A stretch of 64,000 nucleotides of DNA from Methylobacter sp. KS41 (lineage in GTDB: Bacteria; Pseudomonadota; Gammaproteobacteria; Methylococcales; Methylomonadaceae). The stretch covers positions 2,266,501-2,330,500 of the forward strand of contig PHSP01000001.1 of NCBI GenBank assembly GCA_002862125.1, in the 5' to 3' direction. Each line of letters begins with the position of its first letter. Position 1 is the stretch's first letter. This document shows, piece by piece, positions 1 to 8,318 of the stretch. Position numbers and translations under genes: made by a program. The notes beneath the pieces were generated by a model. It made no database searches, was not told where the DNA came from, and saw only the letters and a list, made by a program, of their open reading frames with translations.

Positions 1-2089
1 GTTTTTCATCCGCTTGTTTACGTTCGGTGATGTCGCGCAATATACCGATCGATTGCCAGACGCCTTTCACCTGCACAGCGGAAATTGAAACCTCCAGGAG
101 ACACTCGCTACCGTCCTTGCGAAAACCGGTAAGCTCAAGCGTCTTGCCAACCGCTGCTCCCTGGCCGGTTTTCTGAAAATGCGGGAAAGCCTGAAAGAAC
201 GAATCCATGGCTGGCTGCGGAATCAGCATTGCGTGCAACGGACGCCCGATAACCTCTTCACGGGCATACCCGAATATCCTTCCGGCCGCTTTATTCCAGA
301 AAACGATATTTCCCGCTTCGTCGAGCATGATAATTGCGTCCTGAGCGGATGTGGCGATGATATTTAAACGCTCCGCGTTCTCCTGAAGCGCCGAGGTCAA
401 CTCGAACTGCCTCCGGTAAAACGCAGTCTTCTGCTGCCGCCACAGGAGAATTAATACCGCTCCCATGCTGCACAACAGTACGCTTACCAACAGGAAAATA
501 AGACGCATCCGCTCTCGCAGGGGCGCATATTCCTCCGCCGTGTCCATGCGGTTCACCATGTACCATGGCGACTCCGGAATGGCGCGCACCGCTGCAATCA
601 CTGGTGTTCCCCGATAGTCAATGCCTTCAACAATACCTCGCTGCCCCAACACGGCTTTCGCGGCAGGCAAGTTGGCATTGCCGGTCAATGGCAGGCGCAG
701 GCCAAGAGCTGTATTGCCGCCAAAGCGAAGGTCGCTTAGAAAGACGACGTCGTCTCCCTCCCGGCGAACGATTAGCGTTTCGGCGCTGGCGCTAGGAATC
801 GGCCAGAGCTTGATGAGCGGATATAGAAAGATCGCCGGATCGATGCGCAGTACAACTACACCCAGCGGCCTGTTACCTTCTTGCTTATCGAAAACCGGCA
901 CAATCAGAGCGAGATAAACGCGCTGGTCATATTCGTCCCGGTAAAAATCTTGCAGCATAGCCTGGCCTGTCTGCAAAGCAGCAATTGCATGCTCCACAAG
1001 AATGGCATCCGTTGGTTCCTGCGTGTAGGGCAGCGACATTTTCGTGTCGCCTTTCGCATTAAGGAGAATAACCCGGTCATATCCAATTTGGCGCGGATAT
1101 TTGCCGAGCAAATCTTGCACATCCCGTTGCGCAGCCAAGCTGTGAGGCGTCTCCAATAGCTGCCGCACGGCAGCCATTGAAGCTTTCTGGATGAGCTTGG
1201 CATCCCACAAACGTTCCATACGCCACCGGACCAGTTCGACTGTTTTTAATTCCGACACCGTAAGTAGTTGCAACTCCACCTTCTGATGGAATCTCAGTTC
1301 AGTTTCTCGATAAAAGTAGTACGCAGCCAGGGAGCTTGCTGCGGCTAATACGGCAAATGCCAGAAGATAAGGGAAAAGTTTTGCGTCACCCGCGTCAGTC
1401 GGGACAGCTTGTTGCTCCTTGTAACGAACGGCAAGCGCCAGCTGGGCCAAGCCTATGATCAGCAAGCTGAAGCTTGTGTTGAACGCTGGTGGAACTATCG
1501 CTTTGCCGGAGAGTAGCGGAACAGGAATGTCAAAGACATAAGCTGCCAGGAAAACAAAGCTCAGAACTGAAACCAATCCGCCGGAGCCCAACAAGATTGC
1601 GCCTCGCCAGTATACCTTTGCGCCGTAGGGCAGGGATGCGAGACGCGACCCATAAGATAACAGGAGACAGAAGTCTGTAATAGGCGAGATATACCCCGCG
1701 GGAGCATTGCCAAACCTGCCGCTAATATGCAGGCCTAGGAGTTCAGCCGGCAAATACACCTCCGAAAGACGCAACGCAAGCAACAACAAGGAGGCCATGA
1801 AGCCAAACAATCCGGAGAGAGTGATTAGCAAGAGAACCACTCGACCACGTGGAAACCAGGCCTCGAGACAGAGTGTTGATCCAAACAATACAAGAAGGAT
1901 CGCAGTACTCGGAGCCATCTGGCGGGAGCCGGGATCCAACTTGGTAAGAACAGGTGAATCGAGCACCCAGCCTAGCTGATCGAGAAGACCGATGACCGCC
2001 ACCGACAGACCCGCAGCAAACTGGGCTAATGCAGTTGCGGTGACGCGCTCGGAACAACTGAATTTTATGGCTGACAAATCATACTCCAT
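1..2089 (-). CDS. Membrane-bound sensor protein with extracytoplasmic sensor region and PAS domain (3' end outside window)
   Basis: Reading the minus strand from the ATG at 2089 gives one uninterrupted frame of about 696 codons that runs off the window start. The first ~240 residues hold several hydrophobic helices. A further membrane helix lies near residues 245-265, followed by a ~290-residue region between membrane segments of double-Cache/CHASE type, then a helix near 555-575. A PAS domain follows (AQDAIIMLDEAGNIVFWN, then GYAREEVIGR) and ends with a PAC-like segment (ILRDITERKQ) at the window edge. The order multi-TM, periplasmic sensor, TM, PAS is that of a histidine kinase or a GGDEF/EAL protein. 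The output domain lies outside the window, so the activity cannot be stated. No close gene precedes it. Confidence 0.8.
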   Translation of the reverse strand, partial: MEYDLSAIKFSCSERVTATALAQFAAGLSVAVIGLLDQLGWVLDSPVLTKLDPGSRQMAPSTAILLVLFGSTLCLEAWFPRGRVVLLLITLSGLFGFMASLLLLALRLSEVYLPAELLGLHISGRFGNAPAGYISPITDFCLLLSYGSRLASLPYGAKVYWRGAILLGSGGLVSVLSFVFLAAYVFDIPVPLLSGKAIVPPAFNTSFSLLIIGLAQLALAVRYKEQQAVPTDAGDAKLFPYLLAFAVLAAASSLAAYYFYRETELRFHQKVELQLLTVSELKTVELVRWRMERLWDAKLIQKASMAAVRQLLETPHSLAAQRDVQDLLGKYPRQIGYDRVILLNAKGDTKMSLPYTQEPTDAILVEHAIAALQTGQAMLQDFYRDEYDQRVYLALIVPVFDKQEGNRPLGVVVLRIDPAIFLYPLIKLWPIPSASAETLIVRREGDDVVFLSDLRFGGNTALGLRLPLTGNANLPAAKAVLGQRGIVEGIDYRGTPVIAAVRAIPESPWYMVNRMDTAEEYAPLRERMRLIFLLVSVLLCSMGAVLILLWRQQKTAFYRRQFELTSALQENAERLNIIATSAQDAIIMLDEAGNIVFWNKAAGRIFGYAREEVIGRPLHAMLIPQPAMDSFFQAFPHFQKTGQGAAVGKTLELTGFRKDGSECLLEVSISAVQVKGVWQSIGILRDITERKQADEK

Positions 2090-2901
2090 GCGGAAATTAG
2101 CCGTTAAATGCTAGGAACAGACCTTCCAATCCACCCTCGCGAACCGTTTTTCGTCCATCTGTCGTTGATTATACTGACGCAGTTTAATGAAAATGCAGAA
2201 CACCGGCAGACTGAAACAGTCCAAGGAAATGATCAGTATAAAGCAAGTAACGAAGGCTTTGTGCGACTGGCTCTTAAAAATACTCAAGTTCATGAAGATG
2301 TTCTCTGCCGGCAATGTTGTACTTTTACACGACTAAGACTTAATTGACACTTGCAAACAGGAAAGATAATGGCGCAAGCCAAACGTAAGCAGCAAATGCA
2401 GCAATAAACCTGGAACGATTCCGGCGCCTTCCAGAAACTCTGGCAAAATTCTGATAGTCATCAGACAGTCTGCAGCCGGCGGTTCTGCCTGGAGTAACCG
2501 GCGATTTAAGACTACTCCAACATTTGAAACCGCCCTCCGTAAATCTAACATACCTTATCTTCTGTGTACAACCCGATCCTCTTCCAATACTAAATGAGTC
2601 TGAAGGAGTACTGTATTTCTAACGGAAAAATTAATCTGGCAAGCGCTCTCCTTTTTGGTTGCCAGCTGTTAGAATGAGTGTTAATGTGCATACAACTCCA
2701 TGCTGAATTTGTTCGAAACTCATTGTAGCATATACGTTTTTGGCCGCTTTCTGGTTATAATAACCAAAGATTCAAGACAACAGAAACATTCTCATTATGC
2801 AATTCAACCAGTCAAAATTCTCATGAGGGCAAGCCCATCCCGGCATAAAAAAACCGGGTTTCAAGCGCAAAAAATACTCCATGTACTATTAAGGCGGATT
2901 A
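2090..2901. other. Gene-poor intergenic stretch
   Basis: About 0.8 kb between two outward-facing genes. Only short open frames of 60-80 codons occur, with no recognisable domain and no good ribosome-binding site. A promoter for the sensor gene should lie at its left end, but no convincing -35/-10 pair was seen. The right end carries an AAGG Shine-Dalgarno for the next gene. Confidence 0.5.
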
Positions 2902-3108
2902 ATGGGTAGCGAATCAGCGCTGCTTTGGGGATTACTGTTTAGTTCTATTGGTCTTGGTTTCTTTGTCCATGGAAAAAAACAAAGGATGATTGTCCCGTTT
3001 GTCTGTGGCTTGGCGCTGATGGCGTATCCGTACTTCATGCCGAATGCGGTAACTCTGGTTTTAACAGGTTTGGTGCTAATTGCGATTCCCTATTTTTTTC
3101 GGCTTTAA
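2902..3108 (+). CDS. Small two-helix inner-membrane protein, function unknown
   Basis: A 68-residue protein that is mostly hydrophobic. One helix spans about residues 5-22 (LLWGLLFSSIGLGFFVHG), a basic turn with KKQR follows, and the rest forms one or two further hydrophobic segments with a Pro/Tyr-rich kink (AYPYFMPNA). AAGG lies seven bases before the ATG, which supports the start. Proteins of this size and pattern (GLLFxSIGLGFF, then CGLALM.YPYF) recur in Proteobacteria and are sometimes loosely labelled amino-acid transport proteins. I see nothing in the sequence that supports a transport role. It stands alone, convergent with the phosphopantetheinyl transferase gene. Confidence 0.65.
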   Translation: MGSESALLWGLLFSSIGLGFFVHGKKQRMIVPFVCGLALMAYPYFMPNAVTLVLTGLVLIAIPYFFRL

Positions 3109-3140
3109 TGTGGTCCGGTTGGAATGCCGGGTCTGGCCGA

Positions 3141-3839
3141 TTACTTATCAAGCATTGATGAAATATCCATTAGCCTTACTTCAGAAAACTTTTTATCAGC
3201 TGCCATTGCACCCCAAATCCCCTCTCCCAAATCAATATCCAGCAAATGCCATGCCGGAGCCTGCCCGCACAGATCAGGAACTCTTAAAAACTCCGAGGGA
3301 TTTTCAGGATTAATAACACAGTGATTCAACCCTAACGTGATGCCGTGTCCCGTCGCTTTTACAAAGGCTTCCTTCCGTGTCCAGAAACGGTAAAACTCCG
3401 GTATTTTTTTGGTTTCCGGCAGTTGATTCCAGTAGGCGGCTTCTTCTTCAGCGAAACATTTATCAACCAATCCGGACAAATTGATTCTTTTTTTATATTT
3501 TTCAATATCGGCTCCCAGCTGACAATCCAAGCACAAGGCGATCATCAATCTGTCTGCTGTATGAGACAGATTGAAAGCCAATTCCGGATAATCAGCAAGG
3601 TAAGGTTTGCCATGTTTGGCTTTTTTTATTCTTATCTTTTCCGGCGGTTGATTAAGAATCCGGGATAAAAGATTCCGCAAACGCCCATGGATTTCTACGT
3701 AACGTTTGCATAGCAACTCATTTTTAAATTTGCCGGCCTGAGTTTGCTCGGCATCATCAAGAACACGCCAATAGGCTTGAAAATGAACAGCCTCCGCTGT
3801 TACCTGTCCATGCCATATTTCAACTGTTTCAGAATCCAT
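3141..3839 (-). CDS. 4'-phosphopantetheinyl transferase, Sfp/AcpT type
   Basis: Transfers the phosphopantetheine arm of CoA onto a serine of carrier proteins. The 232-residue length fits the Sfp/Gsp group. The Mg-binding motif is GADIEK (Asp111, Glu113) and the second signature is FWTRKEAFVKATG (Trp153, Lys156, Glu157, Lys161). The upstream segment FNLSHTADR matches the family's conserved N-S-H region. Its ATG shares one base with the stop codon of the preceding ggt gene (TAATG), so the two are translated from one message. No polyketide or peptide synthase lies in the window, so its carrier-protein partner is unknown. It could serve siderophore, polyketide or lysine-type pathways, or simply the fatty-acid carrier protein. 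Confidence 0.88.
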   Translation of the reverse strand: MDSETVEIWHGQVTAEAVHFQAYWRVLDDAEQTQAGKFKNELLCKRYVEIHGRLRNLLSRILNQPPEKIRIKKAKHGKPYLADYPELAFNLSHTADRLMIALCLDCQLGADIEKYKKRINLSGLVDKCFAEEEAAYWNQLPETKKIPEFYRFWTRKEAFVKATGHGITLGLNHCVINPENPSEFLRVPDLCGQAPAWHLLDIDLGEGIWGAMAADKKFSEVRLMDISSMLDK

Positions 3840-5512
3840 TAACGCCCGACAGCCGCCCTGCCCTCGCCTCTTTTATCACTGGCCGCAGCCAATGATTTTG
3901 TCGTCTTATTCAACTGCACGGCCTGCATATCGCCATAGCGGTAACGCGCTTCCTTTAGTTGATGACCCATAGCGGATAGGCCCTTAATCTCTAAATCTGA
4001 CATCGCGCCATTTTCATATTCAATCACATCGGGAATAAATTGATGATGGAATCTGGGCACTTGAACCCATGAGTCAGGCCCGTTGCCCTTGGCAAAATCC
4101 AGCGCAGCCAACAGTGCCATCGAAATAATACGGCTGCCGCCTGGCGTGCCCAGCACGGCAATACGGCTATCGCTTTCAAGAAAGGTGGGCGTCATACTGG
4201 ACAACATGCGTTTGCCGGGGGCGATGGCATTGGCGGCCCCGCCCACCAGACCGTAGCCATTCATGGCGCCCGGAAGACTGGAGAAATCATCCATTTCATC
4301 ATTCAATAACACCCCAGTCCCCGGAGCGACAAAACCTGAACCGAATGGAAAATTGATGCTGAGCGTTGCGGCGACCCGGTTGCCTTCATCGTCAATAATC
4401 GAAAAATGCGTGGTGTTGGCGCCTTCTGGCTGTTGCTGTATTTCGCCTGACAGCATGTTGCTAGGCAAGGCTTTATCCGGCCTGATGGTGCTGCGCAATC
4501 CGGCGGCGTAATCCTCGTTTAACAAGCGTTTAACCGGGACATCTATAAAATCCGCATCACCCAAGTACAAGGAACGGTCGTGATAGGCGCGGCGCATCGC
4601 TTCCACTATCAGATGTTTACGGGTAATTTCATCCGTTTTTTGCAAATCGTAGCCCGATAAAATATTTAATGCTTCAATCAGAACAATGCCTCCGGAGGAT
4701 GACGGCGCGGCGCTGGTGATCTTGATGCCGTTGTATTGACCTCTTACCGGTTCCCGCTCGACTATCTGATAAGATTCAAGATCTTCCTTGGTCCAGATAC
4801 CGCCCGCTTTTTTGACTCCATTGACCAGCTTATCGGCGATATCCCCGCTATAAAATCCGTCCCGGCCTGATTCAGCGATGTGCGCTAATGTGTTGGCCAA
4901 ATCGGGTTGCCTGAGAATTGAGTGAAGCTTGGGGAGCTTGCCGTCTTTAAGAAATATCCCGGCTGTCGCCGGATATTGTTTGATCAAGCTGAATCTGAAT
5001 TTCAGCAACCTCAGGTAACGCTCGCCAACTGCAAAACCGGTCCGCGCATAGCGGATTGCCGGAGCCAGACTTTCCGTCAGCGGCAGCTTCCCGTACTTTT
5101 CAGACAGATGGGCCAATCCCGCCGGCATTCCAGGGATCGCCGCAGCTAAAGCCCCATCAAGGGATAATCTTGCAATCACCTTCCCGTCTTTGTCCAGATA
5201 CATCGCTTTATGAGCCGCCAGGGGCGCTTTTTCACGGCCATCAATCAGAGTTTCAAGGCCGTCTTTTTCCCTATGCAGCAACCAGTAACCGCCGCCGCCC
5301 AATCCCGAGCCGGACGGCTCAACGACCGCCAATGCCGCGCTAACCGCGACCGCCGCATCAAACACATTGCCGCCCTTGTCCAGAATCTCAAATCCCGCCG
5401 CCGTTGCCAATGGATGCGCGCTGGCAATCGCCATTTTATGCCCATCCGCATAAACCTGGGAACCCCAGAAAACAGCTATAAAAATAATGGCTGCATAAGT
5501 TTTCTTTAACAT
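3839..5512 (-). CDS. ggt: Gamma-glutamyltransferase (glutathione hydrolase)
   Basis: Periplasmic N-terminal-nucleophile enzyme that cleaves the gamma-glutamyl bond of glutathione. I start it at MLKKTYAAIIF (557 residues) because this yields a clean signal peptide ending near VYADG; an in-frame ATG 54 bases upstream would put a hydrophilic stretch before the signal. Domain order is that of the family: large-subunit motif GSGLGGGGY (residues 68-76), GREKAP (92-97), then the autocleavage site before Thr367 in NTTHFS, giving a small subunit with GSGFVAPGTG and the GTPGGSR segment. All expected motifs are present and the length is normal. It is followed, one base overlapping, by the phosphopantetheinyl transferase gene. 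Confidence 0.93.
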   Translation of the reverse strand: MLKKTYAAIIFIAVFWGSQVYADGHKMAIASAHPLATAAGFEILDKGGNVFDAAVAVSAALAVVEPSGSGLGGGGYWLLHREKDGLETLIDGREKAPLAAHKAMYLDKDGKVIARLSLDGALAAAIPGMPAGLAHLSEKYGKLPLTESLAPAIRYARTGFAVGERYLRLLKFRFSLIKQYPATAGIFLKDGKLPKLHSILRQPDLANTLAHIAESGRDGFYSGDIADKLVNGVKKAGGIWTKEDLESYQIVEREPVRGQYNGIKITSAAPSSSGGIVLIEALNILSGYDLQKTDEITRKHLIVEAMRRAYHDRSLYLGDADFIDVPVKRLLNEDYAAGLRSTIRPDKALPSNMLSGEIQQQPEGANTTHFSIIDDEGNRVAATLSINFPFGSGFVAPGTGVLLNDEMDDFSSLPGAMNGYGLVGGAANAIAPGKRMLSSMTPTFLESDSRIAVLGTPGGSRIISMALLAALDFAKGNGPDSWVQVPRFHHQFIPDVIEYENGAMSDLEIKGLSAMGHQLKEARYRYGDMQAVQLNKTTKSLAAASDKRGEGRAAVGR

Positions 5513-5582
5513 TCTATTTACCTGATTGATGGTAAGTGGATAAACCTTAAAAAAGCAGTTACACACGACTGATACAAGCCCA

Positions 5583-5915
5583 TTACAACAAAATCAGGTA
5601 AGTAAGTTCATCTTCAGCATCCAACCGCTTAATTTCCGCAGCCTTATTACGCAAAATTAACTCGATATTCCGGACAGAACAATTACCTCGCCTGATCCAA
5701 ACAACCTTGGGTGGATGTCCGTAAAGCAGACTTCTTTCGTGAAAATCGGAATCTTTGCTCACCAGGATATAGTCATGGAGTTTTGCATATTCCCAAATCA
5801 CAGAATCAGGTTCACTACCCATTCCTAGCCTATCCACATGCGCCGATTCAGGAAAAATATCGCTCAATGCCGCTACCAACCGGGGCGACAGATTTTCGTC
5901 AAACAGCAGTTTCAT
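5583..5915 (-). CDS. DUF5615 PIN-like protein, probable toxin of a type II toxin-antitoxin pair
   Basis: A 110-residue protein opening with MKLLFDENLSPRL, the hallmark of the DUF5615/Mut7-C-like PIN group. The acidic residues expected of a PIN nuclease are present: Asp6/Glu7 at the start, a central acidic position in GSEPDSVIWEYA, and the KDSDFHER segment. It starts within the stop codon of the DUF433 gene (ATGA overlap), the usual arrangement for this pair, so the two are co-translated. Members of this family are predicted RNases; activity here is inferred from family membership. Confidence 0.82.
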   Translation of the reverse strand: MKLLFDENLSPRLVAALSDIFPESAHVDRLGMGSEPDSVIWEYAKLHDYILVSKDSDFHERSLLYGHPPKVVWIRRGNCSVRNIELILRNKAAEIKRLDAEDELTYLILL

Positions 5916-6136
5916 GCGTTGATGATGAGCTGGTGCCGCTCACGGTCTGCGGCATAACTTAGGCAAGCTTGAATATCCTCCATGGTCAGATAGTCAAAAT
6001 TCTCCAGGATTTCTTCCGGCGTCATGCCGGAGGCAAGATATTCAAGCACATCGTAAACGGTAATCCGCAACCCACGGATACAGGGCTTGCCGCCCCGCTT
6101 ATCCGGTTCAATGGTAATAATATCTTTATAACTCAT
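5912..6136 (-). CDS. DUF433 protein, probable antitoxin partner of the DUF5615 gene
   Basis: A 74-residue protein from MSYKDIITIEPDKRGG. The core GGKPCIRGLRITVYDVLEYL, then ASGMTPEEILENF and YLTMEDIQACLSYA, is the DUF433 helix-turn-helix-like fold. An upstream in-frame ATG exists, but the chosen start has GAGAG eight bases before it and begins where homologues begin. It is the first gene of a two-gene unit and overlaps the DUF5615 gene by four bases. DUF433 proteins are predicted to bind DNA and neutralise their PIN-like partner. Confidence 0.82.
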   Translation of the reverse strand: MSYKDIITIEPDKRGGKPCIRGLRITVYDVLEYLASGMTPEEILENFDYLTMEDIQACLSYAADRERHQLIINA

Positions 6137-6299
6137 ATTGTTTTCTCTCATGTTTATACACATTTTCACACGCTCAGAGCCCCCGCCTGTATTCAACATA
6201 ACACGGAAGATGAATTCTACCGACAGGCAATCTACCTTAGAGCTAATGACTCCGGCGGTTTATTGTCGCGAAACCACTCTTCGAGCTACAATCGTGTTT

Positions 6300-6551
6300 T
6301 TAGTCATCCTTAAGCTCGTCTGCGATTTGGTCATCATCAAGATTGATGACGGGTATTTCTAAACGTCCCAGTTCAAACATGAATTGTATTTTATTCATGT
6401 TGCAAAACTGTGCAGCTTTACCTAGAGAAAAGCGGTGCAGCTCGAATAATTTAACCGCGAGAAGAAAAGTGAGTTCTTTTTCGAGGGCTTGCGGTGATTT
6501 TCCTGATGTTATTAGCAGATCATCCGGATAAGGTAACGATAAGGTGTGCAT
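6300..6551 (-). CDS. UPF0175-family antitoxin-like protein without a visible toxin partner
   Basis: An 83-residue protein with the UPF0175 pattern: an N-terminal strand (TLSLPYPDDLLI), a helix with the LAVKLFELHRFSLGKAAQFC block (residues ~31-50, a helix-turn-helix-like segment) and a hydrophobic end VINLDDDQI. UPF0175 proteins are usually followed by a DUF3368 PIN toxin. Here the next 160 bases hold no such gene, only short stop-broken frames before the DUF433 gene. It therefore looks like an orphan antitoxin or the remains of a module. Confidence 0.72.
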   Translation of the reverse strand: MHTLSLPYPDDLLITSGKSPQALEKELTFLLAVKLFELHRFSLGKAAQFCNMNKIQFMFELGRLEIPVINLDDDQIADELKDD

Positions 6552-6645
6552 GATGAAGTTCCTGAGTTACTTATCTATCCGGGATATTCAGCCTTTTTTT
6601 GCCTTGGTGACATACTGGACATAGCGGGTGCATTTTAGTCATGGA

Positions 6646-6984
6646 TTACAGACCCATCAGGGTATTAAAGTGCTGATTGAAAGCAGCTTGGTCATTTGCT
6701 GACAAATAGCCCAGTGAGCTGCTGATTAAGCGATGGTCCAGGGTGAACAGCTTTAAGCGAATTAATGACTGAACCGGCAAACCGGCGCTTTCCAAGTCAT
6801 TAATTGGGGTATCTAATGGCCAGGATGATTGTTTGGCGGAGGTGATCATCGCCATCACGCTATGTCCTATAAGACTATTAAAAGGCTCGGCGTTAGAAAT
6901 AATCAAAGCAGGCCGGTATTTGCCGGCTTGCCGGTCGGTAAACGGGAAAGGGACTTTAACAATGTCGTAGCGGTTATAAGTCAC
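6646..6984 (-). CDS. MazF/PemK-type toxin, predicted endoribonuclease
   Basis: The N-terminus YNRYDIVKVPFPFTD and the following KYRPALIIS are the classic MazF/PemK fold signature; the C-terminal half (QSLIRLKLFTLDHRLI) supplies the second conserved strand. I favour the GTG at 6984, which has GAGG six bases upstream and starts where MazF proteins normally start (112 residues). ATG codons at 6999/6996 in the same frame are alternatives. Either way it overlaps the end of the upstream AbrB-type gene, so antitoxin and toxin are translationally coupled. MazF enzymes cleave mRNA; cleavage specificity cannot be read from sequence. Confidence 0.83.
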   Translation of the reverse strand: MTYNRYDIVKVPFPFTDRQAGKYRPALIISNAEPFNSLIGHSVMAMITSAKQSSWPLDTPINDLESAGLPVQSLIRLKLFTLDHRLISSSLGYLSANDQAAFNQHFNTLMGL

Positions 6985-7204
6985 GGTAAGCCTCATCATC
7001 TTCGGAGCTATTCCATTCCGAGAGAGTTCCGTTTAATGCATTAAGATAAGCTACATCAACAGGCTCAACCTTGCGCACAAAAATATAGCCATCACTTTGA
7101 ATTTCCCAGGTTAAAGTATCACCGGTTTTTAGATGCAGTGCTTTGCGCACTTCGGCGGGGATGGTGACTTGGCCTTTACTGCTCAGTTTGGCGAGTTGTG
7201 GCAT
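6974..7204 (-). CDS. AbrB/SpoVT-type DNA-binding antitoxin
   Basis: A 76-residue protein whose first ~45 residues are a swapped-hairpin AbrB domain: AKLSSKGQVTIPAEVRKAL, then KTGDTLTWE and GYIFVRKV. The acidic tail (SSEDDEAYRDL) would be the toxin-binding part. It precedes and overlaps the MazF-like gene, so it is the antitoxin and probable autorepressor of that module. The start is the first ATG, matching family N-termini. Confidence 0.85.
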   Translation of the reverse strand: MPQLAKLSSKGQVTIPAEVRKALHLKTGDTLTWEIQSDGYIFVRKVEPVDVAYLNALNGTLSEWNSSEDDEAYRDL

Positions 7205-7372
7205 GGGTATTCTCCGGCTGGTAAGTATGTCTTACTGTAAAGAATACAGAGGTATTTCGCAATAACTTTCACAGTAGGGTTATATGATTCTGCAAAACAA
7301 AACACAAAACCTGACTCTTTTTTGCATCGCGCACCATTTTTAAAATGTTCCGAGAAGAACAAGCCCAAAAAA

Positions 7373-7389
7373 GGTACGCGATGCGTACC
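7373..7389. repeat. Short perfect palindrome
   Basis: GGTACGC and its exact complement GCGTACC are separated by GAT. It lies in the 230-base gap between the AbrB antitoxin and the DUF900 frame. There is no T-run, so it is not an obvious terminator. It resembles short palindromic repeats dispersed in bacterial genomes; no second exact copy was noticed in the window. Confidence 0.45.
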
Positions 7390-7436
7390 CTACCCGGCTG
7401 TCGTCTCGAAACCTCCCGCGGCTTTATTCATATTTA

Positions 7437-8318
7437 TTATTTAAGCTTCCAATATTCCGGATGTGCCTTAGTTGGAACGGGGTCCAGATACCTCTCAAAC
7501 GCTCGCTGTCCTCTTTCGATTAGGTAATAAAGATCGTTAAGCAAATCTTTACTGTCTGCAATATAAGCATGATTTGCCCCCCAAAATAGATTCGTGTCTG
7601 CGTTTGTCGCATCAATTGTTTCAATGCCATCTAGTATTACGAGACCGTTTCCAGAATCACCTGCGCGAGCGGCACCATTATGTTTCTTAGATTCGATCAT
7701 TGCTAGATCCTTCGACGACGCGTATAGAGTTGTAGCCGCTTTTGTATTTACTAAAGCAGGTGCAATAGAGTTGCGAAAATAATCCGCATCTATATCCGGT
7801 GCCGCCAGGATGATCTCTTTGAATAACTTAAGTTCAGCTACTTTTAGCTCATTTTTCAGAGAGATAAATGCTTCTGTCAGAGCACGATTGCCCATGCTGT
7901 GGGCAATGAGCGCGATCGAATCAAAGCCTCCTTTTGTCGCAATGTCACGCAAAAACTGCTTAAGGTATGCAATTGCTTGCTGCACCCCATTACCATCAAA
8001 TTCATAAGCTTTCTTACCTAGTTGACCTTTTGATGGCCAACTGTAGAAGATTGGCACACCTTTAAACTTAATGTCATGAGTGATTTGGGCAGCGCGCCGA
8101 GCTACGTCCTCAAAGCTATTGTTAAACCCATGAATAAATATGAGAGCTTTACGTTTTGAGTCCTGCACTGGTTCTTGAGAAATCTCGCCAAAAAATTCAT
8201 CTTTGGATTTCAGAAAGATATTCATCAATACGACATGTTTCTCAGGTTTTTGTAGATAGTGCTTAAGAATGTACGGAGCTTCAAGCTCCCCTAGCTTGTG
8301 ATCCCGCGGAATACTCAC
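7437..8318 (-). CDS. DUF900 alpha/beta hydrolase; 5' part lies in the upstream gene's frame (probable frameshift)
   Basis: An alpha/beta-hydrolase fold of the DUF900 group. The oxyanion segment FIHGFNNSFEDVA is at residues 61-73, the nucleophile elbow IALIAHSMGNRA has Ser141, the acid is likely in AAPDIDADYF, and a His sits in GANHAYIAD. The coordinates use a GTG at 8318 that overlaps the previous stop, but homology clearly continues upstream in the same frame: back to 8429 it reads FFGTDRKY, then YFTNGREHNVRYGSCEV, which is the usual DUF900 N-terminal pattern. No start codon exists there. The missing beginning lies in the HU-like frame, which ends VVKLF at a run of seven T. The two frames look like one gene. 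Confidence 0.7.
   Translation of the reverse strand: MSIPRDHKLGELEAPYILKHYLQKPEKHVVLMNIFLKSKDEFFGEISQEPVQDSKRKALIFIHGFNNSFEDVARRAAQITHDIKFKGVPIFYSWPSKGQLGKKAYEFDGNGVQQAIAYLKQFLRDIATKGGFDSIALIAHSMGNRALTEAFISLKNELKVAELKLFKEIILAAPDIDADYFRNSIAPALVNTKAATTLYASSKDLAMIESKKHNGAARAGDSGNGLVILDGIETIDATNADTNLFWGANHAYIADSKDLLNDLYYLIERGQRAFERYLDPVPTKAHPEYWKLK

Noticed and set aside
2333-2551. 72-codon minus-strand frame
   Set aside because: No family resemblance, no Shine-Dalgarno, and in a gene-poor stretch with many similar short frames.
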